This document shows positions 32,076 through 40,290 of a stretch of 64,000 bases of DNA, piece by piece; the first letter of the stretch is position 1, and each line of letters begins with the position of its first letter. The translations under genes and the position numbers were made by a program. Below the pieces are notes generated by a model. That model searched no databases, was not told the origin of the DNA, and saw only the letters and a list, made by a program, of their open reading frames with translations. Source of the DNA: JABDIP01 sp965250245 (GTDB lineage: Bacteria; Pseudomonadota; Alphaproteobacteria; DSM-16000; Inquilinaceae); the NCBI GenBank assembly GCA_965250245.1, contig OZ252296.1:5146001-5210000 (forward strand), given 5' to 3'.

Positions 32076-33263
32076 ATGCCGCGGATCGCCGTATTGGCGC
32101 TGGTGCTGACGGTCGCCCTGGGCGCCTGCAACGGCACGAGAGTAGCCGGGACCGGTGATCCGGTCCAATTGCGGGAACCGGAGATCGGGCCGGTCGAGCC
32201 GGTCATCGACCCCTATGGCCGCAGCAACGCCAACCGCACCCGGGTCGCCCTGCTGCTGCCGCTGACCGGGCGCGGCGCCGATATCGGCCAGGACTTGCTG
32301 AATGCCGCCCAGATGGCGGTGTTCGACGCCGGCGACGACAATTTCGAGCTGGTCCCGCGCGACACCGGCGGCACGCCGCAGGGCGCGGCGGAGGCGGCCA
32401 GCCTGGCCCTGCAGGACGGCGCGCAGCTGATCCTGGGGCCGTTCTTCGGGACCTCGGTGCCGGATGTGCGCACCGTGGCCGAATCAGCCGGCGTCAACGT
32501 CATCGCCTTTACCAGCGACCGGACGGTGGCCGGACGCAACGTCTTCGTCATGGGCTTCGTGCCGGCCGGCGATGTCGAGCAGATCGTCCGCTACAGCGCC
32601 GCCCAGGGGCATTTCAACTACGCCGCCCTGGCGCCGAATAATCCCTACGGCCAGACGGTCGTGGCGGCGCTTGAGGAATCCGCCGCCTCGGTCGGCGCCA
32701 CCGTGCAGCGGGTCGAATTCTACGACCCCAACTCCGCCGACCAGTCGGCCAATGTGGAGGCGATCGCCGAGCCCGGCCTGTTCGGCACGGTGGAGTACGA
32801 CGCGATCCTGATCCCGGAGACCGGGCTGAAGCTGCGCGCGCTGGCCGCCATGCTGCCCTTCTTCGACGTGACCAATGTGCAGATCCTGGGCACCGGCATC
32901 TGGGACGGCGCCGAGCTGGGGCTGGAGCCGGACCTGGTCGGCGGCTGGTACGCCGCGCCGCAGCCGGAACTGAGAACCGGATTCGAACAGCGCTATCGCA
33001 CCCTGTTCGGCCAGCCGCCGCGGCGCCTGGCGACCCTGGCCTATGACGCCGTCGCCCTGGCAGCAGCGCTCAGCCGGATGCCGGGACAGCCCGGATTCGA
33101 CACCCTGACGCTGACCAATCCCAGCGGCTTCGCCGGCCTGGACGGCGTGTTCCGCTTCGGCCAGGACGGCGTCATCGACCGCGCCCAGGCGATCCTGGAA
33201 GTGACGCCGGACGGTTCGGTCGTGCGGGTCCCCGCCGCCAGGAGCTTCGCGGCCGGCACCTAG
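32076..33263 (+). CDS. LpoA-like penicillin-binding-protein activator lipoprotein
   Basis: 395 aa: lipoprotein signal with Cys18 (VALGAC), then a periplasmic-binding-protein fold (about 55-395: RVALLLPLTGRGADIGQDLLNAAQ, LILGPFFGTSVPDV, VIAFTSDRTVAGRNVF). This is the C-terminal, receptor-like half of LpoA, the outer-membrane activator of PBP1A; the TPR N-domain of gammaproteobacterial LpoA is absent. It is divergent from rsmI-yraN-dolP as in E. coli. ATG 32076 gives the best signal peptide. A transport-binding role is the alternative. Confidence 0.8.
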   Translation: MPRIAVLALVLTVALGACNGTRVAGTGDPVQLREPEIGPVEPVIDPYGRSNANRTRVALLLPLTGRGADIGQDLLNAAQMAVFDAGDDNFELVPRDTGGTPQGAAEAASLALQDGAQLILGPFFGTSVPDVRTVAESAGVNVIAFTSDRTVAGRNVFVMGFVPAGDVEQIVRYSAAQGHFNYAALAPNNPYGQTVVAALEESAASVGATVQRVEFYDPNSADQSANVEAIAEPGLFGTVEYDAILIPETGLKLRALAAMLPFFDVTNVQILGTGIWDGAELGLEPDLVGGWYAAPQPELRTGFEQRYRTLFGQPPRRLATLAYDAVALAAALSRMPGQPGFDTLTLTNPSGFAGLDGVFRFGQDGVIDRAQAILEVTPDGSVVRVPAARSFAAGT

Positions 33264-33273
33264 GTCGCCGCTG

Positions 33274-34428
33274 TCAGGCGAGCAGGGTCGACAACACCGA
33301 ATCGAGCCGCTGGCGGCCCTGGTCGGTCGCGCGGATGCGATCCGCGTCGACCGCGACGAACCCGCCATCCAGCAGGCTGTCCAGCCGATCCGGGTCGATC
33401 TGCGCCGCGAGCGGCTTGCCGGTCTCCGTCTCGATCCGGTCGAGCGGCACGCCCTCGCGCAGCCTGAGCCCCATCATCAGCATTTCGGCCAGCCGGTCCG
33501 GAGCCGGCACCGGCTCGCGCGGCTTCTCTGCATGACCGTCCCGCTCGACCCGCTCCAGCCAGACCTCCGGCGCGCGATGGGTCCGCGTCGCCCATTTCTC
33601 CCCCTCCAGGGTCAGGCGGCCATGGGCGCCCGGTCCGATGCCGACATAGTCGCCATAGCGCCAATAGACGAGGTTGTGGCGGGACTCCTCGCCGGGCCGG
33701 GCGTGGTTGGAGATCTCGTAGGCCGGCAGCCCGGCGCCGCCGAGCACCTGCTGGGTGGCGGCGTACAGATCCGCCTGGGCGTCGCTGTCGGGCACCGGGA
33801 GCGCGCCGCGCGCATGCAAGGTATGGAAGGCCGTACCGGGCTCGATGGTGAGCTGGTAGACGGACAGATGGCCATCGGCATGGTCCAGCGCCCGGCCCAG
33901 CTCGTCGGTCCATGACGCGACCGTCTGGCCGGGCCGCGCATAGATCAGGTCGAAGCTGAAGCGGTCGAAGTGGCGGGCCGCGCCGGCCACGGCCGAGAGC
34001 GCCTCGGCGGCGGTATGGCCGCGCCCGAGGAAGGCCAGAGCGGCATCATCCAGGGCCTGCACGCCGAGCGACACGCGGTTGACCGCCGCCGCCGCGAAGC
34101 CGGCGAAGGTGCCGGCCTCGACCGAGGTGGGGTTGGCCTCCAGGGTGATCTCGACATCGTCGGCCACGCGCCAGCGCTCCGCCGCCCGGTCGATCAGCGC
34201 GCCGGCGATGTCCGGCGGCATCAGCGACGGGGTGCCGCCGCCGAAGAAGATCGAGCCGACGGCCTGGCCCGCGGTCGCGTCGGCGAAGTGGTCGAGCTCG
34301 CGCAGCAACGCCCGGCGCCAGCGGTCGTGATCGACCTGCTCCCGGACATGGGAATTGAAGTCGCAATAGGGGCATTTCGACCGGCAGAACGGCCAATGGA
34401 TGTAGAGCCCGAGCGGCGCTCCGGTCAT
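33274..34428 (-). CDS. hemW: HemW haem chaperone / radical SAM protein
   Basis: 384-aa radical SAM protein of the HemN/HemW family. The cluster motif CRSKCPYCDF gives Cys15, Cys19, Cys22; FFGGGTPSL, EANPTSVE, RVSLGVQALDD and YEISNHA follow in standard order. It lacks the longer N-terminus of true coproporphyrinogen oxidase HemN, so HemW (haem insertion) is the better call. Neighbour rdgB is linked by a 4-base overlap, a conserved pairing. Confidence 0.93.
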   Translation of the reverse strand: MTGAPLGLYIHWPFCRSKCPYCDFNSHVREQVDHDRWRRALLRELDHFADATAGQAVGSIFFGGGTPSLMPPDIAGALIDRAAERWRVADDVEITLEANPTSVEAGTFAGFAAAAVNRVSLGVQALDDAALAFLGRGHTAAEALSAVAGAARHFDRFSFDLIYARPGQTVASWTDELGRALDHADGHLSVYQLTIEPGTAFHTLHARGALPVPDSDAQADLYAATQQVLGGAGLPAYEISNHARPGEESRHNLVYWRYGDYVGIGPGAHGRLTLEGEKWATRTHRAPEVWLERVERDGHAEKPREPVPAPDRLAEMLMMGLRLREGVPLDRIETETGKPLAAQIDPDRLDSLLDGGFVAVDADRIRATDQGRQRLDSVLSTLLA

Positions 34429-35039
34429 GCCTCGAAGCACAGCGCCAACAGCTGGCGGAACGCATCCGCCCGGTGGCTGATCGCGTGCTTTTCCGCCGGC
34501 GCCATCTCGCCGAAGGTGACGGCGTGGCCCTCCGGCTCGAACATCGGGTCGTAGCCGAAGCCGCGATCGCCGCGCGGCGGCCAGACCAACCGGCCCTGCA
34601 CCCGGCTCTCGACCACCTCGCAATGGCCGTCGGGCCAGCACAGCGCCAGGGCGCAGGCGAAATAGGCGGCAGGGTCCGTGACGCCACGCTCTTCCAGCGC
34701 CGCCTGAAGCTTCTCCATGCCGAACCCGAAATCCCGGCTGCCGTCGGGCCGCTCGGCCCAGCGGGCGGAATGGATGCCCGGCCGGCCGTCCAGCGCCGGC
34801 ACCACCAGGCCGCTGTCATCGGCCAGCGCCGGCATGGCCGTCGCCTCGGCCACGAATCGCGCCTTCAGATCGGCATTGGCGACGAAGCTGTCGCCGGTCT
34901 CCTCCGGGTCGCTGAGCCCGAACTCCTTGGCCGAGGGAAAGTGCTGCACGCGGCCGCGCAGCAGGTCGGCGATCTCGGTCACCTTGCCCGGGTTGTGGCT
35001 GGCGATCACCAGGGTGTCGCCGGAGAAGTGTCTGGCCAT
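34425..35039 (-). CDS. rdgB: RdgB/HAM1 non-canonical purine NTP pyrophosphatase
   Basis: Removes dITP, XTP and related mutagenic nucleotides. 204 aa with the conserved substrate motif SHNPGKVTEI (14-23), DSFVANADLKAR (general base region), ALADDSGLVVPALDG near 71 and the C-terminal GFGYDPMFEPEG...FGEM...SHR signature. It overlaps hemW by 4 bases. Order rdgB-hemW is conserved across alphaproteobacteria. Confidence 0.96.
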   Translation of the reverse strand: MARHFSGDTLVIASHNPGKVTEIADLLRGRVQHFPSAKEFGLSDPEETGDSFVANADLKARFVAEATAMPALADDSGLVVPALDGRPGIHSARWAERPDGSRDFGFGMEKLQAALEERGVTDPAAYFACALALCWPDGHCEVVESRVQGRLVWPPRGDRGFGYDPMFEPEGHAVTFGEMAPAEKHAISHRADAFRQLLALCFEA

Positions 35040-35185
35040 GCCGGCTACTTAACGATCATGGCGGCGTTGTCAAACGTAGCGACCACAATGGCCGAACAAT
35101 GCATGCGCAAGGCGTGGCCAGCCCGCGGCCGGCACGCTAATGTCGCCGGCTGGATCGACACGCACCGAACGAGAAGAGGCACAGC

Positions 35186-36055
35186 ATGAAGGTCGCATTC
35201 CTGGGCATGGGGGTCATGGGGGCTCCGATGGCCGGCCATCTGGCCGCCGCCGGCCACGACGTCACCGTCTACAACCGCACCGCCGCCAGGGCCGAGGCCT
35301 GGACCAAGGCCCATAGCGGCGCCGCGGCCGCGACCCCGGCCGAGGCGGCGGCGGGTGCAGAGATCGTCTTCGTCTGCGTCGGCAACGATGACGACGTCCG
35401 CAGCGTGATCTATGGCGAGCAGGGCGCCTTCGCCGGCATGGCCTCCGGTGCGATCCTGGTCGACCACACCACCGCCTCGGCGTCTCTTGCCCGCGAACTG
35501 GACGCCGCGGCCAAGGAGAAAGGCCTCGCCTTCCTGGATGCGCCGGTCTCCGGCGGCCAGGCGGGGGCGGAGAACGGCCAGCTCACGGTGATGGTCGGCG
35601 GCGAGTCGGCCGTCTTCGAGACCGCCAAGCCGGTGATCGATTGCTTCGCCAAGGCCTGCACCCTGATGGGGCCGGCCGGCGCGGGTCAGCTCACCAAGAT
35701 GGTCAACCAGATCTGCATCGCCGGTCTGGTGCAGGCGCTGTCGGAAGGGCTGAACTTCGCCCAGAAGGCAGGGCTGGACGGCGAGCGGGTGCTCGACGTG
35801 ATCTCCAAGGGTGCGGCCCAGTCCTGGCAGATGGACAATCGCGGCTCGACCATGCTGCGCGGCGAGTTCGAGTTCGGGTTCGCGGTCGACTGGATGCGCA
35901 AGGACCTCTCGATCTGCCTCGACGAGGCCCGCCGCAACGGCGCCCGGCTGCCGGTGGCCGCCCTGGTCGACCAGATCTACGCCGCCGTCCAGGCCCGCGG
36001 CGGCAACCGCTGGGACACCTCCAGCCTGATCGAAATCCTGCGGGACCAGAACTAA
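35186..36055 (+). CDS. NAD(P)-dependent beta-hydroxyacid dehydrogenase
   Basis: 289-aa member of the 3-hydroxyisobutyrate dehydrogenase / tartronate-semialdehyde reductase family. Rossmann loop FLGMGVMGAPMAGHL (5-19), DAPVSGGQAGAENG (the substrate/backbone motif), catalytic Lys in GQLTKMVNQ (about 170) and a second conserved lysine in DWMRKDL (about 238). Substrate undetermined. Encoded opposite to rdgB and rph, it interrupts an otherwise conserved minus-strand block. Confidence 0.9.
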   Translation: MKVAFLGMGVMGAPMAGHLAAAGHDVTVYNRTAARAEAWTKAHSGAAAATPAEAAAGAEIVFVCVGNDDDVRSVIYGEQGAFAGMASGAILVDHTTASASLARELDAAAKEKGLAFLDAPVSGGQAGAENGQLTVMVGGESAVFETAKPVIDCFAKACTLMGPAGAGQLTKMVNQICIAGLVQALSEGLNFAQKAGLDGERVLDVISKGAAQSWQMDNRGSTMLRGEFEFGFAVDWMRKDLSICLDEARRNGARLPVAALVDQIYAAVQARGGNRWDTSSLIEILRDQN

Positions 36056-36071
36056 CCAACAGGATTTTTCA

Positions 36072-36277
36072 CCACCAAGACACCAAGGCACCAAGAGTCA
36101 CAGTGGGTCGCGCCGTAGGCGCATTAGGGCAACCACAGAGGCACAGAGACACAGAGTTACCAGCGGTGTGGAGCCTTACCGCCGGCACGGTATCTCTGTG
36201 CCTCTGTGTCTCTGTGGTGAGAATTTTTTCGATGCGCCTGCGGCGCGACCAACCGTGACTCTTGGTGCCATGGTGGT
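36072..36277. repeat. CACCAAG-type inverted repeat containing another repeat
   Basis: Left arm of three CACCAAG heptamers at 36072-36095; the right arm (from 36260) is degenerate and shortened. A GCGCCGTAGGCGCAT / GATGCGCCTGCGGCGC inner pair is retained. The centre is occupied by a separate CACAGAG inverted repeat (36132-36218), so two families are nested. The element fills nearly the whole 246-base gap to rph. Confidence 0.82.
36132..36218. repeat. CACAGAG-type inverted repeat nested in a CACCAAG element
   Basis: Inverted triple-CACAGAG arms (from 36132; complement ending 36218) around a short unique centre, with no ATTCCC palindrome pair inside. It lies between the inner arms of the CACCAAG element 36072-36277, as if inserted there. 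Confidence 0.85.
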
Positions 36278-36301
36278 GATCAAACGTTGGTTTGAGGCCC
36301 G

Positions 36302-37015
36302 TCAGGCAAGCACCGCCTTCTGAATTTCGACCAACTCGGCGATGCCCTTGCGGGCGAGGGTGAGCAGCTCTCCGAACGCCGCTTCCGAGAACGGCTCGGT
36401 CTCGGCGGTGCCCTGGATCTCGACGATTCCGCCGGAGCCGGTGAGCACGAAATTGGCGTCGGCCTGGGCGGTGCTGTCCTCCTCGTAGTCCAAGTCCAGG
36501 CGGGCCTCGCCGCTGCAGAGGCCGCAGGACACCGCCGCGACATGGTCGGTCAGCGGCACCGATTTGATCGCCTTGATGTCGTGCAGGTGTCGCAGGCTGA
36601 GCGCCAAGGCGACGAAGCTGCCGGTGATGGCGGCGGTGCGGGTGCCGCCATCGGCCTGCAGCACGTCGCAGTCGACGCGGATCTGCAGCTCGCCCAGCGC
36701 CTTCAGATCGGTCACGGCGCGCAGGGAGCGGCCGATCAGGCGCTGGATCTCCTGGGTGCGGCCGGTCTGCTTGCCACGGCTGGCCTCGCGATCGGTGCGC
36801 CGGTCCGTGGCCCGGGGCAGCATGCCGTATTCCGCCGTCACCCAGCCCCGTCCGCCGCCCTTCAGCCAGGCCGGCACCCGGTCCTCGACCGAGGCGGTGC
36901 ACAGCACATGGGTGTCGCCGAATTTCGCCAGGCAGGCCCCTTCGGCATACTTGTTCACATCGAGTTCAAGCGTAACGGGCCGGAGTGCGTCCGGAGACCG
37001 CCCGGATCGGAGCAT
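36302..37015 (-). CDS. rph: Ribonuclease PH
   Basis: Phosphorolytic 3'-to-5' exoribonuclease trimming tRNA precursors. 237 aa when started at ATG 37015, giving the family N-terminus MLRSGRSPDALRPVTLE with GGAAAG 10 bases upstream; an ATG 15 bases earlier lacks a Shine-Dalgarno. Hallmarks: YGMLPRATDRRTDREASRGK (phosphate and RNA binding Arg cluster), IRVDCDVLQADGGTRTAAI and DLDYEEDSTAQADANFVLTG. Divergent from hrcA, which is usual. Confidence 0.95.
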   Translation of the reverse strand: MLRSGRSPDALRPVTLELDVNKYAEGACLAKFGDTHVLCTASVEDRVPAWLKGGGRGWVTAEYGMLPRATDRRTDREASRGKQTGRTQEIQRLIGRSLRAVTDLKALGELQIRVDCDVLQADGGTRTAAITGSFVALALSLRHLHDIKAIKSVPLTDHVAAVSCGLCSGEARLDLDYEEDSTAQADANFVLTGSGGIVEIQGTAETEPFSEAAFGELLTLARKGIAELVEIQKAVLA

Positions 37016-37090
37016 GACGCCGCTTTCCATTGGTGTTCGCCGCGCTGCAAGCTATCCTCCGCACCCACCGGCGTCCAGTGCGCCGGCGCC

Positions 37091-37142
37091 TAGAGCGGGA
37101 TGACATGAAGTCGAATCGACTTCATGTCTGAATCCCGCTCTA
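37091..37142. repeat. 52-bp structured palindrome, element A
   Basis: Outer 11-bp stem TAGAGCGGGAT / ATCCCGCTCTA and inner 13-bp stem GACATGAAGTCGA / TCGACTTCATGTC, with a 3-base bulge on one side. Its reverse complement aligns without gaps to the 52-bp element at 37154-37205. Between rph and hrcA. Confidence 0.85.
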
Positions 37143-37153
37143 ATCCAACGAGG

Positions 37154-37205
37154 TAGACCAAGATTCAGACGTGCGGTCGAGTCGACCGAACGTCATCTTG
37201 GTCTA
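37154..37205. repeat. 52-bp structured palindrome, element B (inverted relative of A)
   Basis: Outer stem TAGACCAAGAT / ATCTTGGTCTA, inner stem centred on GGTCGAGTCGACC. Same length and bulge position as element A in the opposite orientation, 11 bases away. Of 14 differences from A, 12 are six compensated base pairs. Confidence 0.85.
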
Positions 37206-37237
37206 GGGGCAGGCATAAGCGTTCGGTAAACGTTTGG

Positions 37238-37266
37238 TTGACGCGTTGTGCTAAACTCCCCAAATA
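37238..37266 (+). promoter_or_regulatory. Candidate sigma-70-type promoter for hrcA-grpE
   Basis: TTGACG (37238-37243), 17-base spacer, CAAATA (37261-37266), 14 bases upstream of the first hrcA ATG. No CIRCE element (TTAGCACTC-N9-GAGTGCTAA) is visible here. Confidence 0.4.
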
Positions 37267-37280
37267 GCGTAGCGCTTCAC

Positions 37281-38384
37281 ATGGATTTCGAGAGACCTGT
37301 TCTGCACCCTCCCAAGGACATGATCGCCGAACTCAGCGATCGCTCTCGCGAGGTCTTCCGTCATATCGTCGACGCTTACGTGGAGACCGGCGAACCGATC
37401 GGCTCGCGCACCATCTCACGGCAGCTGGGACTCGACCTGTCTCCGGCCACGATCCGCAATGTCATGGCGGATCTGGAGGAAACCGGCCTGCTGTACTCGC
37501 CGCATACCTCGGCCGGACGGCTGCCGACCGAGGCGGGGCTCAGGCTGTTCGTCCATGCCCTGATGGAAGTCGGCGACGTCACCGAGACAGAGCGGGAGAA
37601 CATCGAGGCGCAATGCGCCTCGGTCGGGCGCAACCCCGAAGAGGTCATGGAGGAGGCGACCAGCGCCCTGTCCGGCCTGTCGAGCTGCGCCGGGCTGGTG
37701 ATGGCGCCGAAGGCCGACCGGCCGCTGAAGCACATCGAATTCGTCAGCATGTCCCCGGGCAGCGCCCTGGTGGTAATGGTCAACGAGGACGGCATCGTCG
37801 AGAACCGGGTGGTCGAGCTGCCGCCCGGCATCCCGGCGGCGTCCCTGATGTCGGCCTCCAACTACCTGAGCGCCCGGCTGGTCGGACGCACCCTGGCGGA
37901 AGCGCGGGCGGAGATCCTGACCGAGATCGAGCAGCAGCGCAGCCAGCTCGACCAGTTGACCGCCAAGCTGGTCAAGGAAGGCCTGGCGACCTGGTCCGGC
38001 GAGCCGGCCAGCAGCGGCACGCTGATCGTCAAGGGCCAGTCGCGGCTGCTGAACGACGTGACCGGCCTTGAGGATCTGGAGCGGATCCGGTCGCTGTTCG
38101 AGATCCTGGAGACCAAGGATTCCATGCTGAAGATGCTGGACGCCGCCGGCCATGCGGAGGGTGTGCAGATCTTCATCGGCGCGGAGAGCAACCTGTTCAA
38201 CCACACCGGTTGCTCGATGATCATCGCGCCGTTCACCGACAAACGCGAGCACATCGTCGGCGCCATCGGCGTGATCGGCCCGACCCGGATGAACTATGCC
38301 CGCATCGTCCCGATGGTCGACTACACAGCCAAGGTGGTCGGCCGTCTGCTGTGGAACAAGAAGGGCGACCCCCAAGCAGCATGA
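37281..38384 (+). CDS. hrcA: Heat-inducible transcription repressor HrcA
   Basis: Repressor of chaperone genes that binds CIRCE operators. 367 aa: N-terminal winged helix (about 15-90: LSDRSREVFRHIVDAYVETGEPIGSRTISRQLG, SPATIRNVMADLEETGLL), then the GAF-like and inserted domains, ending SMIIAPFTDKREHIVGAIGVIGPTRMNYARI. ATG 37281 used; ATG 37320 has a better Shine-Dalgarno (AAGGA) and is a real alternative. No CIRCE site is visible near dnaK or here, so its target is probably elsewhere (for example groESL). Confidence 0.95.
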   Translation: MDFERPVLHPPKDMIAELSDRSREVFRHIVDAYVETGEPIGSRTISRQLGLDLSPATIRNVMADLEETGLLYSPHTSAGRLPTEAGLRLFVHALMEVGDVTETERENIEAQCASVGRNPEEVMEEATSALSGLSSCAGLVMAPKADRPLKHIEFVSMSPGSALVVMVNEDGIVENRVVELPPGIPAASLMSASNYLSARLVGRTLAEARAEILTEIEQQRSQLDQLTAKLVKEGLATWSGEPASSGTLIVKGQSRLLNDVTGLEDLERIRSLFEILETKDSMLKMLDAAGHAEGVQIFIGAESNLFNHTGCSMIIAPFTDKREHIVGAIGVIGPTRMNYARIVPMVDYTAKVVGRLLWNKKGDPQAA

Positions 38385-39145
38385 ACCAACCCGACCAGAA
38401 GCCCGCCGGGCCGACGCCCGAGGCGGAGAAGACCGAGTCCGCGCAAACCCCCTGCGCGCCCTCGGCCGAACCGGAGCCCGCGGCAGCGGCCGACGCAGAG
38501 CCGCCGGCCGAGCCGGCGACGCCGAGACCGTCGATTCTGAAGAAGAAGCCGTCGATCCTGAAAAAGCAGCCGGACCCCGAGCCGGCGGCCGCCGGATCCG
38601 AGGCGGAACCGGCCTCCGAACAGCCCGCGGAACAGGCCGCGGAGCCGTCCGCCGAGCTCGAGCAGTTGAGGGAAGAAGCGGCCGCGATGAAGGACCAGTT
38701 GCTGCGCGCCCTGGCGGAAGTCGAGAACACCCGCCGGCGGGCCGAGCGTGACCGCCAGGACATCGCCAAATACGCCATCACCGACTTCGCCCGCGACCTG
38801 CTGTCGCCGGCCGACAATCTGCGCCGCGCCCTGGACGCCGTCCCGGCCGACGCGATCGGCCAGGACGCGGTGCTGACCAACCTCAACGAGGGCGTGGAGG
38901 CGACCGAACGGGAGTTGCTGAGCGCCTTCGAGAAGGTCGGCATCACCAAGATCGAGTCGCTGGACCAGAAGTTCGACCCGAACTTCCACCAGGCGATGTT
39001 CGAGGTGCCGGATTCCGGCAAGCCCGCCGGGACCATCGTGCAGGTGGTCCAGGAAGGCTACATGATCCACGACCGCCTGCTGCGCCCGGCCCTGGTCGGC
39101 GTGGCCAAGGCCGGCACCGCCGAGAAGGTCGACACCACCGCCTAG
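38381..39145 (+). CDS. grpE: GrpE nucleotide exchange factor with extended Pro/Glu/Ala-rich N-terminus
   Basis: Co-chaperone that exchanges ADP on DnaK. 254 aa: a long disordered N-terminus (1-90) rich in Pro, Glu and Ala containing two tandem PSILKK motifs, a coiled coil (about 90-135, LREEAAAMKDQLLRALAEVENTRRRAERD) and the beta-wing domain ending VVQEGYMIHDRLLRPALVGVAK. The N-terminal extension is longer than usual. It overlaps hrcA by 4 bases (ATGA). The PSILKK module recurs in the pyrophosphatase-macro protein at 54.2 kb. Confidence 0.95.
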   Translation: MNQPDQKPAGPTPEAEKTESAQTPCAPSAEPEPAAAADAEPPAEPATPRPSILKKKPSILKKQPDPEPAAAGSEAEPASEQPAEQAAEPSAELEQLREEAAAMKDQLLRALAEVENTRRRAERDRQDIAKYAITDFARDLLSPADNLRRALDAVPADAIGQDAVLTNLNEGVEATERELLSAFEKVGITKIESLDQKFDPNFHQAMFEVPDSGKPAGTIVQVVQEGYMIHDRLLRPALVGVAKAGTAEKVDTTA

Positions 39146-39183
39146 ACAGATTGCGCCTCGGCGCTGTCGGCCCGGGCCTCGTC

Positions 39184-39270
39184 CTTCGACAGGCTCAGGA
39201 TGAGGCCTTTTTGCCGCTGCAAGAGGTCCTCCTGGCGTTGAAAGAGGTCCTCATGCTGAGCCTGTCGAAG
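39184..39270. repeat. CTTCGACAGGCTCAG-type inverted repeat
   Basis: Inverted arms CTTCGACAGGCTCAG...TGAGG and CCTCA...CTGAGCCTGTCGAAG separated by about 40 bases containing two AAGAGGTCCTC copies. A palindrome family widespread in bacterial intergenic DNA. Located just after grpE and before the convergent DUF1848 gene, so it may act as a terminator. Confidence 0.75.
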
Positions 39271-39297
39271 CATGGGGACCGGGCCGCCTGCGCGATC

Positions 39298-40170
39298 TCA
39301 CGCGAGCCTTTCGGCCAGCGGATCATGGGTCTTGTAGGCGCTCCGCGCCACGTCGCGGCGGCGCACCGCATAGCAATAGACGCAGCCATGGGGGCAGGTG
39401 TCGTAGGCGCCGATGTCGCGGCTTTCCGCGCACAGGCAGCCCGGCCGGTTGCCCTTCTCGCGGGCGCCGATCGGCCGGCCGGCCACGTCGGACAGGCGCT
39501 CGGCGTCGATGCAGCGGCTGGGCCGCGTGCCGTCCACCTGCAAATGCGGCTGGGTACATAGTGTCAGCGCCATGCCGTGGCCGGCGGCGATCTCCGCCAT
39601 ATCGGACAACAGCGACCGCTTCTCCTCGTCGGCCGGGTCCCGCCAGGCGAAGCCGTGGCGTTCGGTCGCCGCAGCCAGGTTGCGCTCCGTCTTGCGGTAG
39701 ATCTGCGCGAAGGACGTGACCACCTCGTCGCAATGGCCGGCCAGCGCCGCCGCCAGCCGTCGGAATGTCGCCCGGTGCCAATCCGCCGGCGTCAGATCGG
39801 TGATCAGGATCGGGTCATAGCGCCACACCACGGCGCGCGGGCCGCAATCCGCCGAAAGCGCCCGGCAATGCGCGACGGCCCGCTCGGCATCGGTGACCGC
39901 CTGTTCCAGGACGGTCGGATAGCCGGTGATCGTGTACTGCACGACGAACGGACGGCCGGCCTCCCGCAGGCCGGCCAGCACCGGCAGGAACGGCCCGACA
40001 TTCTTGGTCCAGAACACGAACCCATCCACCGACGGCCCGGTCAGCGGCACCTCATAATCCGGCCCGCCATAGGGATTGGCCACACGGCAGAATCCTGTCT
40101 TCAACCGATTTCTGAACCAATCTCCATAGAATGCTGGAATATCTGTCCGATAGCTGGCGGATACGATCAT
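39298..40170 (-). CDS. DUF1848 family protein (radical-SAM-like)
   Basis: 290 aa. N-terminal SASYRTDIPAFYGDWF and VDGFVFWTKNVGPF, YTITGYP, and a C-terminal cysteine cluster CLCAESRDIGAYDTCPHGCVYCYAV match the DUF1848 family. The C-terminal CPHGCVYC layout resembles a metal- or Fe-S-binding motif but is placed at the opposite end from a canonical radical SAM CxxxCxxC. Biochemical function unknown. Start ATG 40170. Confidence 0.82.
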   Translation of the reverse strand: MIVSASYRTDIPAFYGDWFRNRLKTGFCRVANPYGGPDYEVPLTGPSVDGFVFWTKNVGPFLPVLAGLREAGRPFVVQYTITGYPTVLEQAVTDAERAVAHCRALSADCGPRAVVWRYDPILITDLTPADWHRATFRRLAAALAGHCDEVVTSFAQIYRKTERNLAAATERHGFAWRDPADEEKRSLLSDMAEIAAGHGMALTLCTQPHLQVDGTRPSRCIDAERLSDVAGRPIGAREKGNRPGCLCAESRDIGAYDTCPHGCVYCYAVRRRDVARSAYKTHDPLAERLA

Positions 40171-40290
40171 TCAATTGGGACTCGGCGGCTTCACATCTTC
40201 CGTAAGACTATCACCGGCATGCCGGCCCCGCCGCGATGGCTCGGCCGGAGGTCGGGTTTTCGTTAACGGCCGTGAGACACTATCGGGGTG

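Noticed and set aside
37091..37205. tRNA or known small RNA gene
   Set aside because: The fold is two simple bulged hairpins; no tRNA arms or known ncRNA consensus.
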